From positions 1 to 64,000 of the forward strand of contig MEOL01000050.1 of the NCBI GenBank assembly GCA_001769215.1: 64,000 bases of DNA, read 5' to 3'. Numbering within the stretch: position 1 is the stretch's first letter; each line of letters begins with the position of its first letter. Under the pieces are notes generated by a model. The model did no database searches. It was not told the origin of the DNA and saw only the letters and a program-made list of their open reading frames with translations. This document shows positions 1 to 8,166 of the stretch, in pieces. The position numbers and the translations under genes are program-made. The stretch comes from Bacteroidetes bacterium GWF2_41_31. GTDB lineage: Bacteria > Bacteroidota > Bacteroidia > Bacteroidales > F082.

Positions 1-98
1 ATGCATTTTAACGAGTTTTAAAGCTTGAACTTATCAACATAATGATGTGAATATCAGTTGATAATGATTGATTTTTTGAAAAATCAGCAGACCCTAAT

Positions 99-190
99 TA
101 ATAACCCACCCATTTTCAATCGCTTAAAATTATTAAAATCAGCTCTTTGCTTCATTGTAAATAGATTGTCGGGTGTTTGGTGGGTAAATC
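99..190. repeat. Dispersed ~92-bp repeat, copy 1
   Basis: This segment matches 11761-11853 in the same orientation, with roughly 90% identity by eye and at least one single-base indel. Shared blocks include CATTTTCAATCG, AAAATTATTAAAATCAGCTC and CGGGTGTTTGG. Read on the minus strand both copies can encode a peptide containing RADFNNFKRLKMG. They may therefore be remnants of the end of a coding mobile element rather than a regulatory motif. The rest of bases 1-231 shows no gene I can support. Confidence 0.75.
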
Positions 191-231
191 CAGATAATAC
201 TTTTATTGAAGCATTGGCAATCTGCCGTAAA

Positions 232-1980
232 TCAGGAAGAGTAATCTTTACAATTAAGAACTATTGAAAACACGCTTCCAACACCGAGTTGACTTTCAAC
301 AGATATTTCCCCGCCCTGGGCTTCTATAAACTCTTTACTTATAGCCAAACCAAGTCCGGAACCTTCCTTTTTTGTACCGGGGATGGTAAAATAGCGGTCG
401 AATACCCGGTTAATATATTGAGTTTCGATTCCACGTCCAAAATCTCGTATCAACAATTTGACTTTGTTATTCAGTACTAAAGCCGAAATCTCTATTTTGG
501 AGTTTTCACCAGAGTAGCGAATTGCATTTGATATTAAATTGGTAATTACCCAGGCTGTTTTTTCTTTGTCAGCAATCACCTCGGGCAAATCAGATGGCAA
601 CTCGATTTCAAAGACAATATTTTTTTGATATGCTGCTGACTTACTTGTGTTAATAGCATATTGCAAAATCTCTGGAAGTCGGGCCGGCATAATATTCAAC
701 TGGATATTTCCTGTTTCAACCTGGGCGAGGTTCAGCAGTTCAGAAATTATTTTTAACAAATGATTTGCATCTTCTTCACAACTCTTAATCAATTCCGTTT
801 GTTCCTGGTTCAGCTTGCCCGTTTTTTCATTTTCCAATAATTGCAAACTGAATTTTATTGCCGACACAGGCGTCTTTAGCTCATGCGAAACGGTGGCAAT
901 AAAATTTGTTTTTGCCAAATCGAGCTCCATATACCTGGTTACATTTTTCAGAACTACCACATATCCCATTACATACCCTTTTTTTTCATGTTGAGGGTTT
1001 AAGGAAATTTCCTGAATTTCTTTTTCAAAATAGATGTCTTTCCCATTGATGTTGGTATGTATTTTTGAATCCGCTTCATCATTGGAAGAAACAGCCGTTT
1101 TTCCGGAACTATCAATAATTATTTGATTGATCAAATCATTTTCGGTTGCAATCTCAAGAATATTTGATCCGATTAAATCGGAATGGCTCATGCCGGATAC
1201 TTTTGAAAACTCATCATTTACCAGGTTGACTTTCATCACATTATCGAATCCAATTATGGGATAGTGTATTTTATTGATCAGCGTTTCGGTAATTTTTTTT
1301 TCGGTAAGTAGTTTTGCAATATTGCTGTTGTTATATTCTTCGAGTTTATTGGCCATCGTGTTAAACGAAACCGCCAATTCTCCAAATTCGCTGTGCCCTT
1401 CCAGATTTACCCGTTGCGAGTAGTCATTACCGGCAATTTGTTTGATGCTTCTGTTTAATTCTTTAATGGGATTGGATATATTTCCCGGTAGTTTAAGCAA
1501 AAGTATGAGTGCAATAATGAAGCAAAAAAAACTTAAAGTACTGATCAGAAAAATGGACTTTTTGGCTGTTTTACCTGCAATGGTATTTTTTAGTTCAATC
1601 GCATTTAAGTTGATGTTCATTATTTCGTGCAGGGTTGATTGCAAATTAGTATACGCAGTATCATTGGAGGGTGTGCTTTTTAACAGTTCGAAATTTTCAG
1701 ATAGTTTATTGGTTAGTTCTTCTTCACCGGATTCAGTAATATTTGATTTTTGTTTTAGAAGATATTTCTCAAAGTGTTTGAATGCCTCTTTATTTTTATC
1801 GATTTCCGATAATGCTTTTAACATATGATGCGTGTAGCCAATCGTTTCTTTGTTGTCTTTAATGATGTTTTCAGAAGCAGTTGACAATGAATTGATTTGC
1901 CCGATGCTTAAAAATGCCAAAAGAATGATTAAAGTAAACAAAAAACCGATTCCAAGGTTTAATTTAGTCTTGATTTTCAT
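232..1980 (-). CDS. Membrane sensor histidine kinase (HAMP-PAS-HisKA-HATPase)
   Basis: A 582-residue inner-membrane sensor kinase that autophosphorylates and passes phosphate to a response regulator. Visible parts: a first membrane segment near residues 8-27, a periplasmic sensor region, a second membrane segment near 141-163, a HAMP linker (165-218) and a PAS-like region (about 230-350). The H-box SHELKTP puts the phosphorylated histidine at H366. The C-terminal ATPase has an N-box (NLISNAIRYS) and a GSGLGLAI G-box. It is the last gene of a minus-strand run after trkA and trkH, and an NtrC-type regulator lies upstream at 5510-6856. The likely role is sensing linked to potassium or osmotic state, with that regulator as partner. 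Family assignment is sure; signal and partner are inferred from context. Confidence 0.93.
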   Translation of the reverse strand: MKIKTKLNLGIGFLFTLIILLAFLSIGQINSLSTASENIIKDNKETIGYTHHMLKALSEIDKNKEAFKHFEKYLLKQKSNITESGEEELTNKLSENFELLKSTPSNDTAYTNLQSTLHEIMNINLNAIELKNTIAGKTAKKSIFLISTLSFFCFIIALILLLKLPGNISNPIKELNRSIKQIAGNDYSQRVNLEGHSEFGELAVSFNTMANKLEEYNNSNIAKLLTEKKITETLINKIHYPIIGFDNVMKVNLVNDEFSKVSGMSHSDLIGSNILEIATENDLINQIIIDSSGKTAVSSNDEADSKIHTNINGKDIYFEKEIQEISLNPQHEKKGYVMGYVVVLKNVTRYMELDLAKTNFIATVSHELKTPVSAIKFSLQLLENEKTGKLNQEQTELIKSCEEDANHLLKIISELLNLAQVETGNIQLNIMPARLPEILQYAINTSKSAAYQKNIVFEIELPSDLPEVIADKEKTAWVITNLISNAIRYSGENSKIEISALVLNNKVKLLIRDFGRGIETQYINRVFDRYFTIPGTKKEGSGLGLAISKEFIEAQGGEISVESQLGVGSVFSIVLNCKDYSS

Positions 1981-2042
1981 GCCCTTGTATTAAGTAAACA
2001 CATACAAAGATATGCCTAAAAGGCATTATCAAACGCATCATG

Positions 2043-3632
2043 TTACACTACGGTAGGTTTTGTTCCTAAAAAAATTGTTCTGAATAAAATCAAAATGGGT
2101 ATAATTTCCAACCTGCCAGCCCACATCTGAATGATGTAGGTAATCTCAAGAACCGGTGACATGGCCGGACTGGTAATTCCACACGACAATCCAACAGTGC
2201 CTAATGCTGATGCCGACTCGAACAATGCATCCTTTAAAGTATATCCGGAAAACATCTGATAGTAAGTTATTAAGGTCCCGATAATTAGAAAAAGCATATA
2301 AACAAATGCAAAAGTTGCGACATTGGCGAGTTCTTTGTTCATTTCATCAGGCAACAACCGCTTATCATTAAATTTAACAACTTTTATTGCATTCTCAGAC
2401 GAAAAATAATTGTTAATATTCCAGAATAATCCTTTAAAAATAAGCAATACCCTGATGATTTTTATTCCTCCGACCGTGGCCCCGGCGGCACCTCCTACAA
2501 CCATGGCTGCCAACACAATGAATACAATAGAAGCGGCATCCCATACGTGTATATCCGTGGTTTGCCATCCGGTTGTTGTTAATGCACTGATAAATTGAAA
2601 AAATCCAATACGAAACGGCTCAGTGATTATGCCCGACTTCAACAGCATGACAGACAGTATGATGCTGCCAAAGAAACTGGTAATTATAATAGCGCGTGTT
2701 TGAAGGTTCTTCCAAAACTGGCTGAATTGTTTTTCATAAAAGACTTTATAGTAAAAAGGTAAGGAAAGGGCTCCCAATATCATTGGCAATAAGTACAATA
2801 TATCCATTGCTTTTGAATGGTAACTTGCGATGCTGCTTTCAAGCGTGCTAAAGCCACCCGTTGACTGGCCCGACATGGCATGATTAATCGAATCAAAGAG
2901 GTTTTCGGTGAAACTGTATCCAGGTAAAATCAAATAAGTCCCTATGACGAGATAAATAAAACTAAAAACCGTCATTCCAATATACAATTTCCAAATGGAA
3001 CGAGTTGTTTGAATGATGGTAAGTTTTAATCGTTCGCCTGTGGATTCGGCACCATATAACATATAGGCAATTCTTCCACTTGAATGGCCTAATAATGCTA
3101 AAGTAAGAACAATAAAACCTGCTCCACCCAACAATTGTGTAAATGAGCGATAAAACATCAAACCTTTACCTATGGTGGGCACGTGAAGCGCCATGCTTAA
3201 CCCGGTAGTTGTTAAACCGCTCATGCTTTCAAAAATGGCATGTAACGGGTTTTTAAAGAAGTAAATGCTGGAGCCATAATCTGCTCCTGCGGGAACAAAT
3301 TGTTGTGCTACGTCTACAGGTGTAATGTAAGCGATAATAAGGTATGGCAAGGCACCCATCAGGGCTATTGAAAACCAACCCGCTGCCGCAATAATTAATG
3401 CGTGGTGAGTTAGCGGTTCAGAAGTGTTTTTAATTTTTTTGTAGAGTAAAAATCCAACAATTATGCATGCAAGGGAGGAAATAAGAAAGCCTAGTGCAGA
3501 ATAGTATTCTGAATAAATTAACGATATTAAAATTGGTAAGGCCATTGTATAGCCCAAAATAATTTGCAGACCACCAATTTGTCTGAATATCATTTTGAAA
3601 GTACCGAGCCTTTTCTGCAACATCAAATTCAT
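2043..3632 (-). CDS. trkH: Trk/Ktr-type potassium uptake channel subunit TrkH
   Basis: A 529-residue integral membrane protein of the TrkH/KtrB superfamily, which forms the K+ (or Na+/K+) pore. It is strongly hydrophobic, with repeated pore-loop glycine signatures such as SGLTTTGLS, SGQSTGGFS, SALTTTGWQ and SALGTVGLS. These correspond to the four selectivity-filter repeats of the family. Its start is 16 bp downstream of the trkA stop, so co-transcription is likely. The gating partner TrkA is encoded immediately before it. Length fits the family. Confidence is high for a Trk/Ktr transporter; ion preference cannot be read from sequence. Confidence 0.95.
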   Translation of the reverse strand: MNLMLQKRLGTFKMIFRQIGGLQIILGYTMALPILISLIYSEYYSALGFLISSLACIIVGFLLYKKIKNTSEPLTHHALIIAAAGWFSIALMGALPYLIIAYITPVDVAQQFVPAGADYGSSIYFFKNPLHAIFESMSGLTTTGLSMALHVPTIGKGLMFYRSFTQLLGGAGFIVLTLALLGHSSGRIAYMLYGAESTGERLKLTIIQTTRSIWKLYIGMTVFSFIYLVIGTYLILPGYSFTENLFDSINHAMSGQSTGGFSTLESSIASYHSKAMDILYLLPMILGALSLPFYYKVFYEKQFSQFWKNLQTRAIIITSFFGSIILSVMLLKSGIITEPFRIGFFQFISALTTTGWQTTDIHVWDAASIVFIVLAAMVVGGAAGATVGGIKIIRVLLIFKGLFWNINNYFSSENAIKVVKFNDKRLLPDEMNKELANVATFAFVYMLFLIIGTLITYYQMFSGYTLKDALFESASALGTVGLSCGITSPAMSPVLEITYIIQMWAGRLEIIPILILFRTIFLGTKPTVV

Positions 3633-3648
3633 CTATAATCGGGTATAA

Positions 3649-4983
3649 TTATTTAAAAAAAGAGGTAACTTCCTTATTACTTTGCGGTAAGGAAAATACA
3701 AAGACCCTGTCATTGGCTTTCAGTTCAAAATCGCCAAGGGTGATGTAGCCTTTATCGTTTCTTATCACACCACTGATGATTGCATTTTTAGGAAAATGCA
3801 GGTCTTTTATCGGCAAGTTTATTATTTTGGAATTTTCTTTAAGAATAAATTCCTGAATTTCGGCATCAATTCCGTAGAGTTGAGTAAGAACCCTTCCTTT
3901 CAGTATGTTACGAAATATAAAATTGGCCGCAGCCATTTTTTTATTGATCAGGGTATCGACCCCCATTTTTTGTGAATAGTCGAATAAGCCAATGTTCTCG
4001 ACCATGGCAATGGTTTTTTTAATGCCAAGATCTTTAGCCAACAGACACGAAAAAATATTTGTTTCTGCGTTTCCTGTTACAGAAATTACTGCATCATATT
4101 GACTTATTTGTTCTTCTTCGAGCAAATTAACATCGGCGCCATCGCCCCAAATAAACTGAACATTTGGAATTTCTTTTGCCAAATAATTACATCTTTCAAG
4201 ATTTTTTTCAATCAATTTAATATGATAATACTTGCTAAGTCGTAATGCGATGTATTTTCCGGTTTTGCTACCACCAATAACCAAAATATTTTTAATTTGA
4301 ATGGGCTTCTTGCCTGCATATTCAAGCACTTTTTCCTTTCCCTCATCTGAAGCCACAAAATATAGTATATCTTCTTTTAATAATTGCAATTCGCCAGTTG
4401 GAATAAGGGTTTTGCCATTGCGCAGAATGGCTATAATCATAAAAGATTTGTTTGATAACAACCGGGCCGATTCTGCTATCGTTTTATTCACTATTGGTGT
4501 ATCTTCTTCAAGACGTAGTCCCAACATATACAGGTCTTTTTTATAAAGATTAAAGATTTCTGTCAGGGCGGGTGATTTTAGCATGTACTTTACCTCACGT
4601 GCAGCAAGCGATTCCGGTGAAATCAATTCATCAATACCTAAATCATGTAGGTCGAGCGTATCTTTGTCTACCAAATATTCCATGTTGTTGATTCGGGCAA
4701 TTGTAAGCCTGGCTCCCAGTTTTTTTCCAATTAAACAGGTCGTAATATTTGATGATTCAGAAGAAGTTACGGCAATTAATAGGTCGGCTTGTTCGACACC
4801 TGCCTCTTTCAATACTTTATAACTTGTTGAATCCCCTATAACAGTTGCAATCCCTAATTTCTTCTCGACCTGTGCCAGTTTATCACTTTGCGTATCAATC
4901 AGTGTAATATCCTGATATTCTTTTTCCAATAATTTTGCAAGGTAAAATCCTACTTCACCATCGCCGGCTATTATTATTTTCAT
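3649..4983 (-). CDS. trkA: TrkA, cytoplasmic NAD/nucleotide-binding gate of K+ uptake (two RCK modules)
   Basis: A 444-residue soluble regulator that binds the TrkH channel and gates it in response to nucleotide. Two RCK (TrkA-N/TrkA-C) modules lie in tandem. The first begins with a Rossmann fingerprint GDGEVGFYLAKLL at residues 7-19 and the second with VIGGSKTGKYIALRLS near 236. Each is followed by a C-terminal ligand-binding half. Two full modules in one chain is the usual size for bacterial TrkA. It sits between the unknown protein at 4999-5334 and trkH, all co-oriented with gaps of 15-16 bp. Confidence 0.95.
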   Translation of the reverse strand: MKIIIAGDGEVGFYLAKLLEKEYQDITLIDTQSDKLAQVEKKLGIATVIGDSTSYKVLKEAGVEQADLLIAVTSSESSNITTCLIGKKLGARLTIARINNMEYLVDKDTLDLHDLGIDELISPESLAAREVKYMLKSPALTEIFNLYKKDLYMLGLRLEEDTPIVNKTIAESARLLSNKSFMIIAILRNGKTLIPTGELQLLKEDILYFVASDEGKEKVLEYAGKKPIQIKNILVIGGSKTGKYIALRLSKYYHIKLIEKNLERCNYLAKEIPNVQFIWGDGADVNLLEEEQISQYDAVISVTGNAETNIFSCLLAKDLGIKKTIAMVENIGLFDYSQKMGVDTLINKKMAAANFIFRNILKGRVLTQLYGIDAEIQEFILKENSKIINLPIKDLHFPKNAIISGVIRNDKGYITLGDFELKANDRVFVFSLPQSNKEVTSFFK

Positions 4984-4998
4984 TTTTACCTGTCTGTG

Positions 4999-5334
4999 TT
5001 AGTTTTCTAATATTGTTTTAAGATAAACTGCCCGGAGAGGTTCCGGCATTAAACTCAGGTTTTGTCTTAAAGTTTGAGGATTTTCTTCAAAAGCAAGGAC
5101 GTAAAAAAATGCGTTCTCTATTGCATTTCGCTCAAACAAAGAGCCTTTTGAGTATAACAAATTAATGATCTTAAAAGGTTCGCTTTTATTCTCACTATCA
5201 TGTTTTATTAAACTTTTAGTGTGTTTTGCAAAATGGTTGAGGAGTTCATAGTCTGATTTTAATGCTGTTTTTTTGACATCAGCAAAGGCATCCGGAAACC
5301 ATTGAACAAGGGTTTTTTGAATTCTCGATTCCAT
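4999..5334 (-). CDS. Small uncharacterised soluble protein heading the trk operon
   Basis: A 111-residue protein that I do not assign to a family. It is mostly helical in character, with no signal peptide, no membrane segment and no cysteine-rich motif. It starts at ATG 5334 and its stop is 15 bp before trkA. A sigma-54-like GG-N10-GC element sits 41-56 bp upstream (5375-5390). It is probably the first gene of a transcript with trkA, trkH and the histidine kinase. A role in regulating potassium uptake is only an inference from position. Confidence 0.75.
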   Translation of the reverse strand: MESRIQKTLVQWFPDAFADVKKTALKSDYELLNHFAKHTKSLIKHDSENKSEPFKIINLLYSKGSLFERNAIENAFFYVLAFEENPQTLRQNLSLMPEPLRAVYLKTILEN

Positions 5335-5374
5335 AATCTGAATTTTTTAGATATTACAAACTTGTAAAATCAAT

Positions 5375-5390
5375 TGCAATTCATAAACCA
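5375..5390 (-). promoter_or_regulatory. Candidate sigma-54 (-24/-12) promoter of the trk operon
   Basis: On the minus strand the bases read CTGGTTTATGAATTGCA (one base more than the span given). That is a GG and a GC separated by exactly ten bases with a TTGCA -12 element, close to the sigma-54 consensus. It would start a transcript about 30 bases before the gene at 5334. An NtrC-family activator is encoded directly upstream. The call rests on one motif match. Confidence 0.4.
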
Positions 5391-5449
5391 GAAACCATAA
5401 GCACGGTTTATATTAATGGATATCAGAAGCTTAGTGGATTTTCGTTTTT

Positions 5450-5484
5450 AAAAAAAACAAAAAACCCTATCATTCTGAAAGGGT
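5450..5484 (-). terminator. Rho-independent terminator after the NtrC-type regulator
   Basis: Read on the minus strand, a short stem (ACCCT/AGGGT at 5464-5484, about 11-base loop) is followed by a T-rich run. It lies 26 bp past the stop codon of the regulator at 5510. It separates that gene from the trk operon downstream, which fits the operon having its own promoter. Confidence 0.6.
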
Positions 5485-5509
5485 AAATAATAGCGAAATG
5501 AAAGGGGGT

Positions 5510-6856
5510 TTAATCTATTTTATATTCAGATATCTTCCTGTAAAGGGTGGTAAGCGCTATTCCCAATAATTCAGCTGTTTTGGTTTTATTGCCATTGGTA
5601 TAATTTAGCACCTTTTGAATATGGGTTTTTTCGGCCTGTGCCAATTCAAACGATGATACTACTTTGTCTTTAGAAGAAGAGTTTGCATTTTGCTTGATTT
5701 CTACAGGCAACAAATCGGTAGTGATTACTAAACCATCGGCCAAAATTACACAGCGTTCAATCACATTTCTAAGTTCACGAATATTTCCTTTCCATTGGTA
5801 CTGCCTTAAAGCACTTATGAAGTCGTCAGTAAATCTTTCAACTTTCTTGTTGGCTTTTGCTGAAAACATTTGTAAAAAATGATATGTGAAAAGTTCAATA
5901 TCACAAACTCGTTCCCTTAAAGCTGGTAAGGCTATTTGAAAGGCAGCAATTCTGTAAAATAAATCTTCTCTAAAATTCCCTGCATCTATTTCGTTCTGTA
6001 AGTTGCGGTTTGTAGCCGCTATTATGCGCACATTTGTTTTTGTGGGTTTGCTCTCGCCGACCTTATAAAACTCACCTGTTTCGATTACTCTAAGTAACTT
6101 GGCTTGTAGATCGGGTGCTAATTCTCCAATTTCATCCAGAAAAATAGTGCCATTGTTGGCTTCAGAAAACAGTCCTTTATGGTCTTTAATTGCTCCGGTA
6201 AAAGCACCGGCTTTGTGTCCGAAAAGTTCACTTTCTAATAGGTCTTTGCTGAATGCCGAACAGTTGATAGCAACAAAGTTTTTGTTTCTTCGGTTACTCT
6301 CCTGGTGAATGGCCTGTGCAAATACTTCTTTACCGGTACCGGTTTCCCCCGTAAGTAAAACGGTTGTATTGCTTAGAGCCACTTTTTTTGCCAGTTCAAT
6401 CGAACCCTTTATTTGCCTTGATTTCCCAATAAAATTGTCAAAAGAGTATTTGTCGCCCAGTTGTTTCTCCAGGCGCTGAACGCGTTTTGCCAGATCCGCT
6501 TTTTCAACGGCACGTTGGAGTAAAGGAATGATTTTATTGTTGTCATCACCTTTTGTAATATAATCAAACGCGCCGTTTTTAATAGCCTGAACACTATCCG
6601 GGATATTGCCATAAGCTGTAAGCAGAATGATCTCTACTAATGGATAGTTGTTTTTAAGTGCTTTTGACAGCTCCACTCCATTTCCGTCAGGTAGTTTCAC
6701 ATCACAAATTACAACATCAATATCAAACTGCTCCATTTTTTTTAGAGCTGTTTTACTGTTTTCGGCTTGAATTACTTCAAATCCTTCGTAGCTAATAATC
6801 TTTGCAAGCAAATTTCTAAGCTTTTCTTCATCGTCTATGATTAATATATTCTTCAA
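5510..6856 (-). CDS. NtrC-family sigma-54-dependent response regulator
   Basis: A 448-residue transcription activator in three parts. The receiver domain (1-115) has the phosphoacceptor D52 in ICDVKLPDG. The AAA+ sigma-54 interaction domain has Walker A GETGTGKE (170-177) and the GAFTGA loop that contacts sigma-54. The C-terminal Fis-type helix-turn-helix includes KTAELLGIALTTLYRK. The start is TTG: no in-frame ATG exists between it and an upstream stop, and the encoded N-terminus (KNILIIDDEEKLR) is the standard receiver start. It is separated from the trk genes by a terminator and is the plausible partner of the kinase at 232-1980. Confidence 0.93.
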   Translation of the reverse strand: MKNILIIDDEEKLRNLLAKIISYEGFEVIQAENSKTALKKMEQFDIDVVICDVKLPDGNGVELSKALKNNYPLVEIILLTAYGNIPDSVQAIKNGAFDYITKGDDNNKIIPLLQRAVEKADLAKRVQRLEKQLGDKYSFDNFIGKSRQIKGSIELAKKVALSNTTVLLTGETGTGKEVFAQAIHQESNRRNKNFVAINCSAFSKDLLESELFGHKAGAFTGAIKDHKGLFSEANNGTIFLDEIGELAPDLQAKLLRVIETGEFYKVGESKPTKTNVRIIAATNRNLQNEIDAGNFREDLFYRIAAFQIALPALRERVCDIELFTYHFLQMFSAKANKKVERFTDDFISALRQYQWKGNIRELRNVIERCVILADGLVITTDLLPVEIKQNANSSSKDKVVSSFELAQAEKTHIQKVLNYTNGNKTKTAELLGIALTTLYRKISEYKID

Positions 6857-6962
6857 AATGCTTGATATTAATAATTACAAATTTAGTAATTATTAGTGAG
6901 TTGGTAAAATTGCGGATATACCGGGCATGTTGGCCAGTTAATACTGGTGAAATTTCCAGGTC

Positions 6963-7136
6963 AAATTTACGAAGCGAATAGCTGATGAAATGTACCCGGA
7001 AGCAAAAAAGATGCCACTGGTTTTTGACAACTTCAAAACACACAACGCATCTGCTTTTTATGAAACATCTGAACCAGAAGAAGCCAAAAGACTGTGGGAC
7101 AGGTTTGAGTTTATTTTTACTACACAGCCTGGCAGC
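6963..7136 (+). pseudogene. IS630-family transposase fragment
   Basis: The plus-strand frame through ATG 6990 encodes FTKRIADEMYPEAKK, then PLVFDNFKTHNASAFYE, then EEAKRLWDRFEF and TTQPGS. This is the block around the second catalytic aspartate of IS630-type DDE transposases (typical family pattern DNLNTH..ASLYEAF..EEARRL..RFEFHYTPKHGSWLN). The rest of the enzyme is missing on both sides. The match stops at the GS codons, exactly where the palindromic repeat at 7136 begins. The remainder of 6857-7194 holds only that repeat. This is a dead relic. Confidence 0.8.
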
Positions 7137-7185
7137 CTCCCCTCGACATCGTTACCGCTGCGCTCAACCGAGGTCGAGGGAGGGG
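7136..7185. repeat. GC-rich palindromic repeat, copy 1
   Basis: Arms CCTCCCCTCGAC and GTCGAGGGAGGGG enclose a core TCGTTACCGCTGCGCTCAA (7149 onward). The same core, with two changes in 23 bases, recurs at 8126-8148 inside a second palindrome. This copy abuts the transposase scrap on the left and the hepT stop codon (7195) on the right. Confidence 0.75.
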
Positions 7186-7194
7186 TTGCGTTTT

Positions 7195-7536
7195 TTATTC
7201 TTTTTCTATTACTTCTTTAATTTGGTTGTATAGTTCTGGAATTTTATTTTTAACCACATCCCAGATAATTGAATAATTAACGCCCATATAATCATGGATC
7301 AATCTATCACGCATTCCTTCCATATTTCTCCACATTATCGAATTCCATTTAATCTTGAAATCAGCAGGAATCTTCTTAGTCGCTTCACCAATTATTTCTA
7401 AACTTCTTACGACAGCTCTTTTTAAAGTCTCGTCTTGCAGGAAATCGTCTTTTGTTAAATCGCTATTGATAACCGAGATGATATACAAACTCTCATCACG
7501 AATATGTTTCAAATATTCAATAGGTTCTTTAGACAT
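7195..7536 (-). CDS. hepT: HepT-like toxin of an MntA-HepT toxin-antitoxin pair
   Basis: A 113-residue all-helical HEPN protein (formerly DUF86). The family's RNase motif Rx4-6HxY is seen as RDRLIHDY. In characterised systems the toxin acts on RNA and is silenced when MntA adds AMP residues to the tyrosine of this motif. The ATG at 7534-7536 is preferred over an in-frame TTG six bases earlier. It overlaps the mntA stop by 8 bp, the usual coupled arrangement. A palindromic repeat lies directly after the stop. Confidence 0.88.
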   Translation of the reverse strand: MSKEPIEYLKHIRDESLYIISVINSDLTKDDFLQDETLKRAVVRSLEIIGEATKKIPADFKIKWNSIMWRNMEGMRDRLIHDYMGVNYSIIWDVVKNKIPELYNQIKEVIEKE

Positions 7537-7825
7537 ACACAACCTCGTTTAAAATCCTATGTCCAATATATGGGCTTAACCCGTTCTTTGTTACAATCTC
7601 AACTCGTTCATTCTTAAACAACATTTCAATTAAATCATAAACTGCCATGTAATTGTCGTAATTCTCTTTATCAGGTTCGAAATCAATTAAAATATCAATA
7701 TCACTTTTATCTGATTGTTCTCCTCTAACATAGGAGCCAAACAGACCAATATTACAAATCCCAAGTTTATTTAACTCTGCTTTATTAGTCTGAATTGTAG
7801 TGAGTATATTATCTTTTGTTGTCAT
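7529..7825 (-). CDS. mntA: MntA-like minimal nucleotidyltransferase antitoxin
   Basis: A 98-residue nucleotidyltransferase. The motif FGSYVRGEQSDKSDIDILID holds the GS and DxD metal-binding residues of the pol-beta fold. This matches the MntA antitoxin, which AMPylates HepT. The reading frame stays open upstream to 7963, but the ATG at 7823-7825 begins the conserved domain and is chosen; the upstream codons do not look like protein. It is the first gene of the pair, overlapping hepT by 8 bp. Confidence 0.88.
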   Translation of the reverse strand: MTTKDNILTTIQTNKAELNKLGICNIGLFGSYVRGEQSDKSDIDILIDFEPDKENYDNYMAVYDLIEMLFKNERVEIVTKNGLSPYIGHRILNEVVYV

Positions 7826-8110
7826 AATCAAAACTTTACTACAAATATACGTATCTTTAATTGAATGCCGGAGGCCGTTGTTAAAATTACCGGCATTGTT
7901 TGATGGTATGGTGTCGTAGGGATTTCGTGACGTTTTTCTATTTCCATAAATTTTAGACTGCATCGGTGCTTTTTAATGAGTCACAAACCCCGCCGGAAAG
8001 CAAGTCTGGAAAACCCCTGAAACACGCACCTGCCAGCCGACAGGGTAAAATGGCAATTTATATATCACACGCTAAAACAACTAAATGCTTCATTTTGGTT
8101 GGCTTTTTTT
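7826..8110. other. Accessory intergenic region upstream of mntA
   Basis: No gene is supported here. A hairpin with perfect 8-bp arms (AATGCCGG ... CCGGCATT, about 7863-7898) lies about 40-75 bp upstream of mntA and could be an operator or an old element end. A small imperfect palindrome CCTGCCAGCCGACAGG (8031-8046) resembles the Bacteroidota CCTGCC...GGCAGG elements. The rest has no recognisable signal. Confidence 0.5.
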
Positions 8111-8161
8111 CCCCTCCTTTCATCCTCGTTATCGCTGCGCTTAACCGAAGACGGGGGAGGG
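8111..8161. repeat. GC-rich palindromic repeat, copy 2
   Basis: The arms are C-rich (CCCCTCC) and G-rich (GGGGGAGGG), with core TCGTTATCGCTGCGCTTAA, in the same orientation as copy 1 (7136-7185). It ends 5 bp before the stop of the CBS-domain gene at 8167. With copy 1 it brackets the MntA-HepT pair. Confidence 0.75.
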
Positions 8162-8166
8162 TTTTT

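Noticed and set aside
7529-7963. Full 144-codon frame as mntA
   Set aside because: The first 46 codons look like intergenic sequence and include a hairpin region; the domain starts at the ATG at 7825.
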